Source: SpSt-501 sp037481615 (lineage in GTDB: Bacteria > Desulfobacterota > Desulfobacteria > Desulfobacterales > SpSt-501). From it: 64,000 bases of DNA. Numbering within the stretch: position 1 is the stretch's first letter; each line of letters begins with the position of its first letter. The position numbers and the translations under genes are program-made. The notes beneath the pieces were generated by a model that saw only the letters and a list, made by a program, of their open reading frames with translations, was not told the DNA's origin and did no database searches. The DNA is taken from the NCBI GenBank assembly GCA_037481615.1, contig JBBFLI010000019.1. One strand, given 5' to 3'. This document shows, in pieces, positions 52,049 through 60,815 of the stretch.

Positions 52049-52064
52049 AGCAAAACAAATGCCA
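52049..52064 (-). promoter_or_regulatory. Sigma-54 promoter of the fibronectin/anchor-U gene
   Basis: On the minus strand TGGCATTTGTTTTGCT: the -24 GG and -12 GC are 10 bp apart, and all positions except two (C to T, G to T) match TGGCACG-N4-TTGCW. The transcript would have a leader of about 185 bases. Immediately upstream of the -24 is TGTCGCAACT (52074-52065). Confidence 0.65.
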
Positions 52065-52376
52065 AGTTGCGACATTTTTTGAGGCTCACATCCCGCTGTT
52101 TTTTTTATAATTTTTCTTATTTCTCCCGGAGGCGGTCAGCTCTTCCGCATGTGCGTGGTTCTTTGAATTACAACATTGCATTACCTCATGGGTGCCACAT
52201 CCGTGCCTGTCGGCAGGTCGGCCTGTAGAACAAATGATCATCCGGGTGGTAATGATTTTCCTAGAATTATGGTTTCGTTGCCACAGGCTCCGGCAACTGG
52301 ACGAACGAACAATTGAGATGGTTTTCTAAGCTGCTGTTTTTATTTTGATATATTTTATTCATCGGCAATGGTTCCC

Positions 52377-52391
52377 TGGCATGCTTCTTGT
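52377..52391 (+). promoter_or_regulatory. Sigma-54-like promoter of the PEP-CTERM gene
   Basis: TGGCATGCTTCTTGT (52377-52391), matching 13 of 15 conserved and spacer positions of TGGCACG-N4-TTGC. The -12 GC is GT here, which would weaken it. It is 65 bp upstream of the start codon, a sensible distance. Confidence 0.5.
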
Positions 52392-52455
52392 TTTGCAACC
52401 TGGCGTCCGGTTAAGCCGGCTTATTGAACGCCATCTTAAGGAGGAAATAGCGGAC

Positions 52456-53109
52456 ATGAGAAGGAAAACCACCGGGAGTATTTTTCTCGGTACAATTTTA
52501 TTGATCTTTGCCCTGTTGCCGCCCGCCCAGGGCGCACCCCTCTCCGTCGGGGACGGGATCAAGTTTTTCGATATCTTTACCCGACCTTACGGTTATCTCG
52601 GTGGGCCCTACACGGCTGATGCGAAGGGCGCCTCTTTTGCCACGTTTTGCGTGGAATTGGACGAAACCATTTCTTTCGGAACGGCCTACACCATCGGCGG
52701 GATTGGAAATACGACCGTGGCCTCGGGGAAAACCCTCTCCCCTGAGGTCAAATACCTGTACTACAACTACAGGATCGGCAATCTGGATGCCCTATACCCA
52801 TCGTTTTCCTACGACGATGCCGCGGATCAACGAACCCTTCAGGGCGCGATCTGGCGGTGGATGGGCTGGTCCGTGCCCATCGGCCAAACCGGGTTTTTCG
52901 ACTCGGATCTTTATGCCCAGTTGACCGGCGATTCGGTGAAAGGCCGTGGTTCGGATATCGATCATGTCGTCATCCTGAACATCATCGATGTCAGTCAAAA
53001 GAACCGCCAGGATGTCTTGGCGATGGTCCCCGAGCCGGCGACTTTCCTCCTTCTCGGTTTCGGTCTCTTCGGCCTCTCTTTCCTCGGCCGCCGCAAAATT
53101 CGCAGCTGA
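52456..53109 (+). CDS. PEP-CTERM sorting-domain surface protein
   Basis: 217 residues. The start is the ATG at 52456, behind a strong AAGGAGG ribosome site (12 bases upstream); an ATG-like start at 52345 would be in the leader and lacks a site. A signal peptide MRRKTTGSIFLGTILLIFALLPPAQG is followed by about 165 secreted residues of a family not recognised. The C-terminus is VPEPATFLLLGFGLFGLSFLGRRK, the Pro-Glu-Pro motif, hydrophobic helix and basic cluster that exosortases recognise. It is the expected substrate of the exosortase at 1288. A strong terminator follows. Confidence 0.9.
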   Translation: MRRKTTGSIFLGTILLIFALLPPAQGAPLSVGDGIKFFDIFTRPYGYLGGPYTADAKGASFATFCVELDETISFGTAYTIGGIGNTTVASGKTLSPEVKYLYYNYRIGNLDALYPSFSYDDAADQRTLQGAIWRWMGWSVPIGQTGFFDSDLYAQLTGDSVKGRGSDIDHVVILNIIDVSQKNRQDVLAMVPEPATFLLLGFGLFGLSFLGRRKIRS

Positions 53110-53132
53110 GACTGCACCGGTTCCTTCACACA

Positions 53133-53170
53133 AGCGGAAAGGGCCGCGTTTCCGCGGCCCTTTCCGCTTT
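53133..53170 (+). terminator. Intrinsic terminator of the PEP-CTERM gene
   Basis: A perfect 15-bp stem (53134-53148 with 53153-53167) and a 4-base loop, flanked by A33/T68 that extends it by one pair, and followed by TTT. Very stable; it starts 24 bases after the stop. Confidence 0.9.
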
Positions 53171-53211
53171 CGGCCCTTTCGGATGGCGGTGGGCCCGAAA
53201 TGATGGATAGT

Positions 53212-54115
53212 GTGCTAAGCTATGATTCGGACCGCAAAGGGGGATCAGAGATATCCAAGAAACGTAAAAATCGCCGTGCCCGCTTCAAGGCGAAATTGTC
53301 CCCGGCCTCCCCGGCCAACGAGGAGCCCGTTGCCCAACCGGCCAGTGGCATCGATGTCCAGCCCACCATGATCTCGGCCTGGAAACGTCGGCTGCTCGAC
53401 ATTGGCGCCGGGCCCTGCGAATAAAAAACAAGCCCCGTAAACGAATCGAAGGCCAGGTTGATGAGCTCTACCGGCAGATCGGCCGGTTGAAGCTGGAAAA
53501 CGATTTTTTAAGCATGAAAGCTCGGCTCATGAGCGTATGGCAGCGCAATCAGAGCGTAGAGCCTGAGCCTCCCTAAATGGTCATCTCCCGCGAATGCCCA
53601 TTGCCGGGCCCTTGCCGTTCTACTTTTTAGGATGCGCCGGTTCCGATCAGCCCGGAGGTCCTGGAACTGATGCGCTTGATCGACGAGCAGTACGTGTGGG
53701 CGCCGACCTACGGCAGCCGATCGATGGCGCGGCGTTTCCGGCGACAGGCTCGCCGGGTCAACCGCAAACGCATCCAGCGGCGGATGCGACGGAGCGGCAT
53801 CGAGGCGTTCTACCTTAAAAAAGGGCATGGTTTACCAGTACCGGCTACACTCGGATTCTCATAGACCACGATATCTCCATGAGCACGGGCGCCTGCGTTC
53901 GAATGCCCGGACAACATCTCGTTGAGCGGCCCTGCTGGGTCATCAAACACTAAGGCCTCTACCCCCATTCGTTGGGTACCGGCATCGGCCTGCGTCACGG
54001 CGCAAACGAGTGGATAGCCTTTTACAACCACGAGCGCGGCCAATACGATCTGAACGGCCGATCCCTGGAAACGATTGACTCCGGACGGCTTCACCTCCTC
54101 GCAGAAGCTTTCGGA
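53212..54115 (+). pseudogene. Degenerate IS3-family transposase (orfA + orfB remnant)
   Basis: Pieces of an IS3 transposase in changing frames. The OrfA part has KKRKNRRARFKAKLS and VQPTMISAWKRRLLD, then a shifted stretch with DELYRQIGRLKLENDFL. The OrfB part has SPEVLELMRLIDEQYVWAP and YGSRSMARRFRRQARRVNRK. A late piece, EWIAFYNHERGQYDLNGRS, resembles the end of OrfB. The frame is broken in several places and the DDE catalytic core is missing or unrecognisable. It marks the left border of the AT-rich EPS island. Confidence 0.8.
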
Positions 54116-54207
54116 TGCTTTTCAAAAATAAAATTCATCGAAGCGGCTCTTATCTCACCCATCAGACTTTTCATACAATTATGCCCGCCGTCTTTTTTCT
54201 ATACGTT

Positions 54208-55602
54208 TCAACATGACCCTTTTCCTTTAATAACAACCCAGATTGTTTTGATCATTATTTTGATTTCCATTTTGAAGCTCCAATTTTCAATGTATTGAGA
54301 ATCGAGTTCAAGGATCGTTTCGAAATCTTTAATCAGGTTCCTTCCCGAAACCTGCCACATTCCGGTGATCCCTGGTTTAATTGCAATACGTTTCAGGTGT
54401 TCCAGCCTATACTTTTTTACTTCTTCCGGGGTCGGGGGACGGGTTCCGACCAAACTCATCTCACCTTTCAAAACGTTCCAAAATTGCGGAAGTTCGTCGA
54501 TCGATGTTTTTCTCAGCCATTTTCCGACTTTTGTGATTCTTGGGTCATTATGGATTTTGAATATGGGCCCGTTCATTTCGTTTTTTTCTTGAATTTCATG
54601 AAGAATCTCATCAGCCTCTTTTTTCATCGTCCGGTATTTCAGAAGGGTAAATATTCTTCCATTTTTTCCGACTCGTTTTTGGCGATACAAAACCGGTCCT
54701 TCGCTATCGAATCGTATGACTGCTGCTACAATAGGATATGTCAGGATAAAAACCATGCACCCGAGAAAACCGATTAATATATCGACGGATCTTTTAAAAA
54801 TGATTCCTGCTTCGGTTATCGATGAAGATTTGATGATGATGAATGGAACCCCCTGGAGTTCCTCAAGTTCGATACTTTTTTCATTGGGAGTCCAAAGGGA
54901 AGGAAGTATACGGCATACAACTCCGGCTTTTTTACACATGGCGATGTAGTAAGATATGTTGATGCTTTTATCGTTGTTCAATGTAAAAATGATTTCATCG
55001 ACACAGCTTTCTCTTATAACGTTTTCTATATTTATGATTTCATCCAAATTTTCTTTAACGATATCTTCAATCGGCATGAAGCCGATAATTTTGTGACCGA
55101 AACTCACCTGCGATGTCATCATGTCAAGAACATATTTTCCTCGTTCATAATTTCCTACGATCAAGAATCTCCTTGAATAAGGCATTTTTCCTAAATAATT
55201 GTGAAGCATCCAAAAAACAAGAAGTTTTTGCCCGGCCGTGATGATCAGGGTCGATAGAGAAAAGGATGCGAAAAAAATTCTTGAGTAGGTTTTTTCTTGC
55301 AATATGAATATGAGGATTGCCAAAACACTAAAGCTGATAAAGATCCCCTTTCCAATATTTAGAATGAATTTCTTTTTTGAAAGCGGATGTTTTTCATCAT
55401 AAATTCTGAGCAATTTGAAGATTATCAGATTAATAAAACAGATCAAAGCGATTGAACCATTATAGGTAAATTGCTCAATAGCCCATGTTTCTTCGCTTGA
55501 TTTCCACTTAATAAAGTAGGCGATGTGCGCAGAAAGCACCACGGAGAATATATCTAAAAGAACCATCAATGATTTAATTATTTTTACTTCTTCTTTGATC
55601 AT
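54208..55602 (-). CDS. Initiating sugar-phosphate transferase (WcaJ/WbaP type), second copy
   Basis: 464 residues. Membrane helices in the N-terminal half (about 10-30, 48-65, 82-105, 110-130) precede a CoA-binding-like domain, then a C-terminal sugar transferase domain (about 265-464) with RPGITGMWQVSGR-like, TSIDELPQFWNVLKGEMS and VGTRPPTPEE motifs. AT-rich codon use, quite unlike the GC-rich copy at 3206 to which it is only distantly similar. It is the last gene of the EPS island's minus-strand operon and would start a different polymer or replace the other enzyme. Confidence 0.92.
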   Translation of the reverse strand: MIKEEVKIIKSLMVLLDIFSVVLSAHIAYFIKWKSSEETWAIEQFTYNGSIALICFINLIIFKLLRIYDEKHPLSKKKFILNIGKGIFISFSVLAILIFILQEKTYSRIFFASFSLSTLIITAGQKLLVFWMLHNYLGKMPYSRRFLIVGNYERGKYVLDMMTSQVSFGHKIIGFMPIEDIVKENLDEIINIENVIRESCVDEIIFTLNNDKSINISYYIAMCKKAGVVCRILPSLWTPNEKSIELEELQGVPFIIIKSSSITEAGIIFKRSVDILIGFLGCMVFILTYPIVAAVIRFDSEGPVLYRQKRVGKNGRIFTLLKYRTMKKEADEILHEIQEKNEMNGPIFKIHNDPRITKVGKWLRKTSIDELPQFWNVLKGEMSLVGTRPPTPEEVKKYRLEHLKRIAIKPGITGMWQVSGRNLIKDFETILELDSQYIENWSFKMEIKIMIKTIWVVIKGKGSC

Positions 55603-56235
55603 ATCTCAATGATGTTGAATTTTATCTCCGGCGATTCGGCGCAACAACGCGCAGCCGCATGCTTCGCTTAGAAGAAAATGTATCGTGCTTGAATAAATCT
55701 TTGAACCGAGTTTCGGCAATGATCAAGCTGTTTTTAAAACGTGGAACTCAAGCTATAATCTTTTGATCAAAGCTCAGTGTTCGGGCACTAAAGCTCTGCT
55801 TTTCCATATCGGGAAGCGAATCGCTGAGTTTTTTATAATTCCATCGTTTTTTCAAGGCCGATTCGAGCTGGAAGAGTCTTACCTCGATTCTAACCGGGTC
55901 AATAACCTTCGTGGTTTCGGCAGGTACACGAATAAGAGTTCTTTTAAGAATCTTCAAGCGCAGCGGCTGGGTCTATACCGAAATCGTCCTTTATTTCGAC
56001 AATGCAGCGATTCTTTTCTTCACCCGTGATCGTGCCTCCCGTTATCGTGGTTCATTCCGAATCAATATGTTAGATAAGTCTAACCAATCACCTGGCTAAA
56101 GAATTTTTTCGGTTCAACCCATTCCAGGAGAAGATCTCCGCCGGCTTAAGTTTCATTTACTTTATCGAGTCTTTCTGTTTGAACATGAAAGCGATTAATC
56201 AGCTTCACCTTTGAAATCTTTATCTAGATGATCTT
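55603..56235 (+). pseudogene. Intergenic 633 bp with a degenerate IS1595-family transposase
   Basis: Between the sugar transferase and WecG-like genes. In changing plus-strand frames at about 55850-56030 there is FELEESYLDSNRV (the DES-Y motif of IS1595/ISXO2 transposases) and LRIFKRSGWVYTEIVLYFDN, closely resembling the KRxGxVYTEIV region. Other bits are too decayed to read. No other gene is visible, although a minus-strand frame (55748-55957) is open without recognisable features. Confidence 0.55.
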
Positions 56236-57012
56236 TCATCTTCTGTTAATCAAATCTCTCAATAGCCGTTTCATGATATAACTGTTTGCATGTAAATATC
56301 GAGGGCCAAGTCTTTTCGGTTCTTGAAGAAACCTCCAGAACCATTCCAGTCCGATATTTTGCATTAGTTTTGGGGCTCTTTTCTTATTTTCAGACAGAAA
56401 ATCGAATGCCGCCCCTACCCCCATCATGACTGCTTCGACGCGCCCTCTGTTTTGAGTCATCCAGAGTTCCTGCTTTGGGAACCCTAAGCCTACAAAGACA
56501 TAATGAGGTTTCACCTTCTGAATGATATTCCGATGGCTGTCAGCTTCTTCTTCGGTGAGCTCTCGATATGGGGGGGCTATGGCGCCGGCGATTTTTATGT
56601 TTTGAAATTTTTTTTTCAATATTTTTTGTATTTTTTCCAAGGTCTGCTTGTTTGCTCCATATAAAAATATTTTTTGTGAATTTTCTGAAGCTTTACGGCA
56701 AACTTGCATCATCATATCGGGCCCTGCGATCCTTCTTGCCTGCGGAAAACCATTGAGCTTGCTTCCGATCATTACAGAGAAGCCATCAGGCAATACAAGA
56801 TCTGCTTCGTTGATCGCTTTTTTTATTTTATTGTTTTTATTTATTTCGTAGACGGTATGTGAGTTGCAAAAAATGACATATTTAGATTTTTTTTCGAACC
56901 CCCATTGAACAATTTGCCGAAGGGCTTGAACTTTATCAACCTTCGATAATTTTACCCCGTAGACGTTACAAAATTCTAATTGATTTTCATTCATCTTTTT
57001 CGCAGCGATCAT
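56236..57012 (-). CDS. WecG/TagA/CpsF family glycosyltransferase
   Basis: 258 residues of the GT26 family, typically adding N-acetylmannosamine(uronic acid) to lipid-linked sugar. Features are FCNSHTVYEINKN, LVLPDGFSVMIGSKL (catalytic Asp region), FLYGANKQTLEKIQK and the strong family motif VFVGLGFPKQELWM, with GVGAAFDFLS following. The long basic C-terminus is common. Located 8 bp after the upstream GT4 gene. Confidence 0.93.
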   Translation of the reverse strand: MIAAKKMNENQLEFCNVYGVKLSKVDKVQALRQIVQWGFEKKSKYVIFCNSHTVYEINKNNKIKKAINEADLVLPDGFSVMIGSKLNGFPQARRIAGPDMMMQVCRKASENSQKIFLYGANKQTLEKIQKILKKKFQNIKIAGAIAPPYRELTEEEADSHRNIIQKVKPHYVFVGLGFPKQELWMTQNRGRVEAVMMGVGAAFDFLSENKKRAPKLMQNIGLEWFWRFLQEPKRLGPRYLHANSYIMKRLLRDLINRR

Positions 57013-57020
57013 TTCTCAGA

Positions 57021-58115
57021 TTATTTTAAGCTTTCTTCGTAGCATAAATCAAGATTTCTTGTCATTGATTCTATGGAGAAGTATTTTTCCGCCCTATTTT
57101 TTATTTTTTCAGATATCTCTGTCATTTTCTTTCTGTTTTCGAACATATTTTTGATTACCAGTACGATTTGATCAACATCCCCTACTGGAACGGTTTTGCA
57201 TTCAGGGACGAGGTCTACGATTTCGTTCATTCCACCGTATCGGGTGGTGATCACGGGGGTCCCGGATGCAAGGCTTTCAAGAAAAGAATAAGGTACCCCC
57301 TCGTAGAATTTTGTAGGAAATAAAAAAATATCCAATTCTTCCCAAAATTGTATTTTCGCGTGATCTTGGACCGTTCCCTTAAACGTCACAAAATTATTCA
57401 ATTTCAAGTCATTCACCATTCTCCGCAACAATATTTCCGCAGGCCCGTATCCTGCGATGCAATACTTGAGCGGCAAATGATGTTGATTTATCAGTGCATG
57501 TATAGCAGCGATGGATTCAAAAACCCCTTTACTTTCGTCAACCCTCCCGATGTACCCAAGAATGATACCTTCATCTTTTAAAAAATTTTTTTTAATCCTT
57601 TTGTAGTGATGTATATTGATTCCGTTATAAATTTGGTATATTTTCGATGGATCAAATATTTTTTTTACTTCATTCACTTCCGATTTCAAAAGAAATATCG
57701 ATTTTTCGCTTTTTCTTATCATCCAAATAAATAAATTTCTGCCTGTCTTTTTACTCAAAAATTTTTTTATATCTTCTCCTGAATGAAACTGAGCGATATA
57801 CCTTTTTTTTAGTACTTCGCATAAGAAACAAAAAAAGAAATCCCTTGCTAGCGCCTTACCCGTAAGAGCGGTATTTATGTGAATCAGGTCAAAAGTTCTT
57901 GCCCTTTTGAAAAAATGAACATAATTTGATGATATTCTTTTTATTTTTCTTTTTTTGCTTTCTTTTTCCGGACCACTTCCAACAGGGAGATGTTCAAAAT
58001 AATATTTGTTTCGCAATTCGGATTCGATAATATTCTTTACATGAGTGGAAATTCCACTTGCATATCCGATTTTCGGTCCTGTCAAAAGTATTCTTTTTCT
58101 TTTTTTATTCATCAA
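57021..58115 (-). CDS. Glycosyltransferase family 4 (island copy A)
   Basis: 364 residues, GT-B fold, AT-rich. Family features are KIGYASGISTHVKNIIESEL, IYQIYNGINIHHYKRI, LGYIGRVDESKGVFESIAA and FPTKFYEGVPYSFLESLASGTPV (retaining EX7E motif). It transfers a sugar during EPS repeat-unit assembly; donor and acceptor are unknown. The 5' end overlaps the 3' end of the secreted GHL gene by 11 bp. Confidence 0.92.
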   Translation of the reverse strand: MMNKKRKRILLTGPKIGYASGISTHVKNIIESELRNKYYFEHLPVGSGPEKESKKRKIKRISSNYVHFFKRARTFDLIHINTALTGKALARDFFFCFLCEVLKKRYIAQFHSGEDIKKFLSKKTGRNLFIWMIRKSEKSIFLLKSEVNEVKKIFDPSKIYQIYNGINIHHYKRIKKNFLKDEGIILGYIGRVDESKGVFESIAAIHALINQHHLPLKYCIAGYGPAEILLRRMVNDLKLNNFVTFKGTVQDHAKIQFWEELDIFLFPTKFYEGVPYSFLESLASGTPVITTRYGGMNEIVDLVPECKTVPVGDVDQIVLVIKNMFENRKKMTEISEKIKNRAEKYFSIESMTRNLDLCYEESLK

Positions 58116-59385
58116 TTTTCATTAGAATCAAGCCGTCTTTTGGATTCAATATTATTTTCTTTTCGTCTTTACCGTTTTCGATTTTTTTCTCCGAGCAGCA
58201 TGCCAATTTCATGTTTTTTTCTAATTTCAAAAGATATGGCTTCATTCCTGGGTTGACATACACAACCCCTTTTTCAAATTCTCTACGGTAAACATGTTCA
58301 CGCCATGGTTTCCTTTTGGGTTCTTCTATAGGGGATCCCAAGTCAAGATCAAATTCCTCTAACCAGGCGACCGAGCTGTACTCATTCCATTTATCCGTAA
58401 AGCTAAAGTACCCGTTATTCATCAAACAAGATGTTAACGCATACCTGACAAACTTTCTGTCTTTCGGATCTCCTGTCGCATGAAAGCCTACGATTTTTGG
58501 AGGGAGGAGATTTTCAAACACGCTGTGATATCGCTCCATCATCCGTGCCCAGCCGGCCCAAGTCTCCAAAGACCAGGAATATCCCATCAAACCTTCTAGA
58601 AAAGCCCCATGAAATTGATTTCTGTATTCTTCATAATTCAACTCGCTGTCGGCATTGACGATATATAACAATTGAGGGCTCAGCTGCTTTGCTTTCTCCA
58701 GGTAAGCCATGTATCCTTTTCGATATGCTCTTTGGATTTCTTCGCTTGAGCTGCTCTCATTTTTGTGAATATTTTTCCAATCCGCTTTTTCAACTCTGGG
58801 CTTGTAAAATAAGTTGTCTATATACCAGATGTCGAAGTACGGATTGTTTTTGAAAAATACGTTATAGTTTCTTTCGGCCAGCCACTCCGGAAACCGCATT
58901 TTTCCTGAATCAACTTGAGTATATTCCGTGAAGTTAACTTCCCAAGCGTTATATCTCGGGGTCCACTGTAATTTTTTCTTTTTTTCATCCAAAAGCCACC
59001 AGTTTTCCTTGTTCAATTTTTCGATAATATCTCTTTTCGCCTGGTCAAAAATGTTGTCTGTGAACTCATTTAGAATTGTGTACTGTCCGATCATTATGTT
59101 GGGATTTAATCTTTTTAGTCTCTGAGAGACCTCCTTGATATTTGTATTCCGGGATTTTTCCCATTCTCTATAAAACCCGAGGATTACAATATCATTTCTG
59201 CTTAAATCTTTTTGATAGGATTCATCGTCATAGTGCTTTTTTCCTATATTCATTCCGAGTATTTTTGGGAAATTTTTTAACCTTTTCGTTTCGCTGTTAT
59301 CTTTAATCTCCTCCGACAATGATCTGCTTACAACGAACAGGTTCATGAATATGATAATGGTAAAGATTTTTCTATTATTTCTCAT
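58105..59385 (-). CDS. Secreted putative glycoside hydrolase (GHL15-like)
   Basis: 426 residues with a signal peptide (RKIFTIIIFMNLFVVSRSLS). It has a TIM-barrel-like, family GHL15-type layout: LGFYREWEKS, NIMIGQYTIL, WEVNFTEYTQV, WYIDNLFYKP, EGLMGYSWSLETWAGWARMMERY, LLYIVNADSEL and the C-terminal VNPGMKPYLL. Acidic residues lie at suitable ends of strands, but no biochemical proof exists for the family. In an EPS operon it might trim or release polymer. Overlaps the flippase start by 4 bp. Confidence 0.75.
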   Translation of the reverse strand: MRNNRKIFTIIIFMNLFVVSRSLSEEIKDNSETKRLKNFPKILGMNIGKKHYDDESYQKDLSRNDIVILGFYREWEKSRNTNIKEVSQRLKRLNPNIMIGQYTILNEFTDNIFDQAKRDIIEKLNKENWWLLDEKKKKLQWTPRYNAWEVNFTEYTQVDSGKMRFPEWLAERNYNVFFKNNPYFDIWYIDNLFYKPRVEKADWKNIHKNESSSSEEIQRAYRKGYMAYLEKAKQLSPQLLYIVNADSELNYEEYRNQFHGAFLEGLMGYSWSLETWAGWARMMERYHSVFENLLPPKIVGFHATGDPKDRKFVRYALTSCLMNNGYFSFTDKWNEYSSVAWLEEFDLDLGSPIEEPKRKPWREHVYRREFEKGVVYVNPGMKPYLLKLEKNMKLACCSEKKIENGKDEKKIILNPKDGLILMKIDE

Positions 59386-60803
59386 AATTTTCTTAATATT
59401 TTTATCGAGAATATCAGTCCAATAACAAATGCAGGAATAGACCCCATGAATACTTTGAGAAGAAGATCAACTTTCTGATAGTTTGTTAACCAGGCATTCA
59501 TTCCGTAAGCGGTCGCTGAGACGCCCGCCATGTATAAAATAATTTTTTTTGATTCCACCAGGTCACTCAATTTGATCCTCAATGTGTTTTTGGTATAGAA
59601 TAATCCTGCTAAATTCCCTGCCCACAAGACCGTTGCACTTCCTACAGCCGCCCCAGAAATTCCCACCCAGGTCGCCCCAATCCAACTGAGCAGTATAGAG
59701 ATCGGCAGGCAAATCAAGTTGATGATCAGCATGATATTTCCTTTTGCCATGCTGATCATCATATTGTTGGCGACAAACAATTGACTTGTCAGACCCACCA
59801 GGTAGACTTTCAAAGGCAGGTATGCATTTCTGTAGTTGTCTGTATATACAAGCACAATTAAATCTTCCGCAAAAACGAATCCACAGCTCAAAATCGGCAC
59901 CAAAACGACTGCAGTCAGCCAATTTGAGCTGCGATTGAGATCCAGGGCTCTTTCCAGACTCCCTTCATAATGATTTTGATTCATTTTCGGCAAAACGGCA
60001 TTTGATACGGATTGCCGGATGATGCCGACGATCGGCGCGGCAACCCCGGCAAGCGAAAAACATGCGAAATTTTCCATGCTGAATTTGATCGCGGCGATCC
60101 ATTGATCTCCTTGTTCGCGCAAATTATACAAAAGCCCTGCGGTTCCAAAAGGAATTGCGTATTTTAATTGCTCGAAATAAATTTTTTTTAGCGGGTAAAC
60201 AGGAAATTTTTTATAGCGCAAAAGTATATCGGTTATCAATGAAGCGCTTTTAACTAGGGCGTAAGTCAGAAGGGAAAGCCCTACGATGATAAATGATTTG
60301 GTGATCATCGCCACGATGCACACCGCCGAAAAGCGGGTGATCGACATGAAAAGAATCCATTTCGCCTGTGACCGTATACGGTTTTCCGCATTCGGCAGGA
60401 TATCCAGCAAGCTCGCTACAACCCAAAGCACGATGAAAATCCCGGTGACCCAGGATGGTATTGGAATCGAGCTTACAGGTTTCGGCAGTAGCGGGTTGAG
60501 CCATATGAACAATAGGGCTACGGTCGACCCGCTCAGCAGTAAGAATAATGCAACATTTGAAACCAGATGAATCGAGTCTTCCCTTCTTCGTGCAAGAAAG
60601 TAGAAAAGACTGAACGGCATACCGATTGTGGCTATTGCATACGCACTGTTGGCAACCAGCCAAAATGCGCGATAATGACCGAAATCCTGCACTGATAAAT
60701 ACCTGACTAAAACTAAAGGCGCAATGAACTGGAGCACATAATCGATCGCTGAAGCCACTCCCAGTGTAAAGGCACCTCGAAGTGGTTCATTCGATTGTTT
60801 CAT
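59382..60803 (-). CDS. Polysaccharide flippase (Wzx/MATE-like oligosaccharide transporter)
   Basis: 473 residues with about 14 hydrophobic segments, starting MKQSNEPLRGAFTLGVASAIDYVLQFIAPLVLVRYLSVQDFGHY. The oligosaccharide-flippase family uses this start. It would move lipid-linked repeat units across the inner membrane for EPS assembly. 12 bp after the GT4 gene. Confidence 0.92.
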   Translation of the reverse strand: MKQSNEPLRGAFTLGVASAIDYVLQFIAPLVLVRYLSVQDFGHYRAFWLVANSAYAIATIGMPFSLFYFLARRREDSIHLVSNVALFLLLSGSTVALLFIWLNPLLPKPVSSIPIPSWVTGIFIVLWVVASLLDILPNAENRIRSQAKWILFMSITRFSAVCIVAMITKSFIIVGLSLLTYALVKSASLITDILLRYKKFPVYPLKKIYFEQLKYAIPFGTAGLLYNLREQGDQWIAAIKFSMENFACFSLAGVAAPIVGIIRQSVSNAVLPKMNQNHYEGSLERALDLNRSSNWLTAVVLVPILSCGFVFAEDLIVLVYTDNYRNAYLPLKVYLVGLTSQLFVANNMMISMAKGNIMLIINLICLPISILLSWIGATWVGISGAAVGSATVLWAGNLAGLFYTKNTLRIKLSDLVESKKIILYMAGVSATAYGMNAWLTNYQKVDLLLKVFMGSIPAFVIGLIFSIKILRKL

Positions 60804-60815
60804 AAAAAAAACTCC

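Larger units (their letters stand above)
51866..52455. other. 590-bp divergent surface-protein promoter region
   Basis: Between two divergent exported-protein genes; composition falls from GC-rich to AT-rich in this stretch (from about 52030). It holds a sigma-54-type site on each strand (52049-52064 minus, 52377-52391 plus), a short CCTGTCGGCAGG palindrome near 52207, and the AAGGAGG ribosome site of the PEP-CTERM gene. No open frame here has protein features. Confidence 0.6.
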
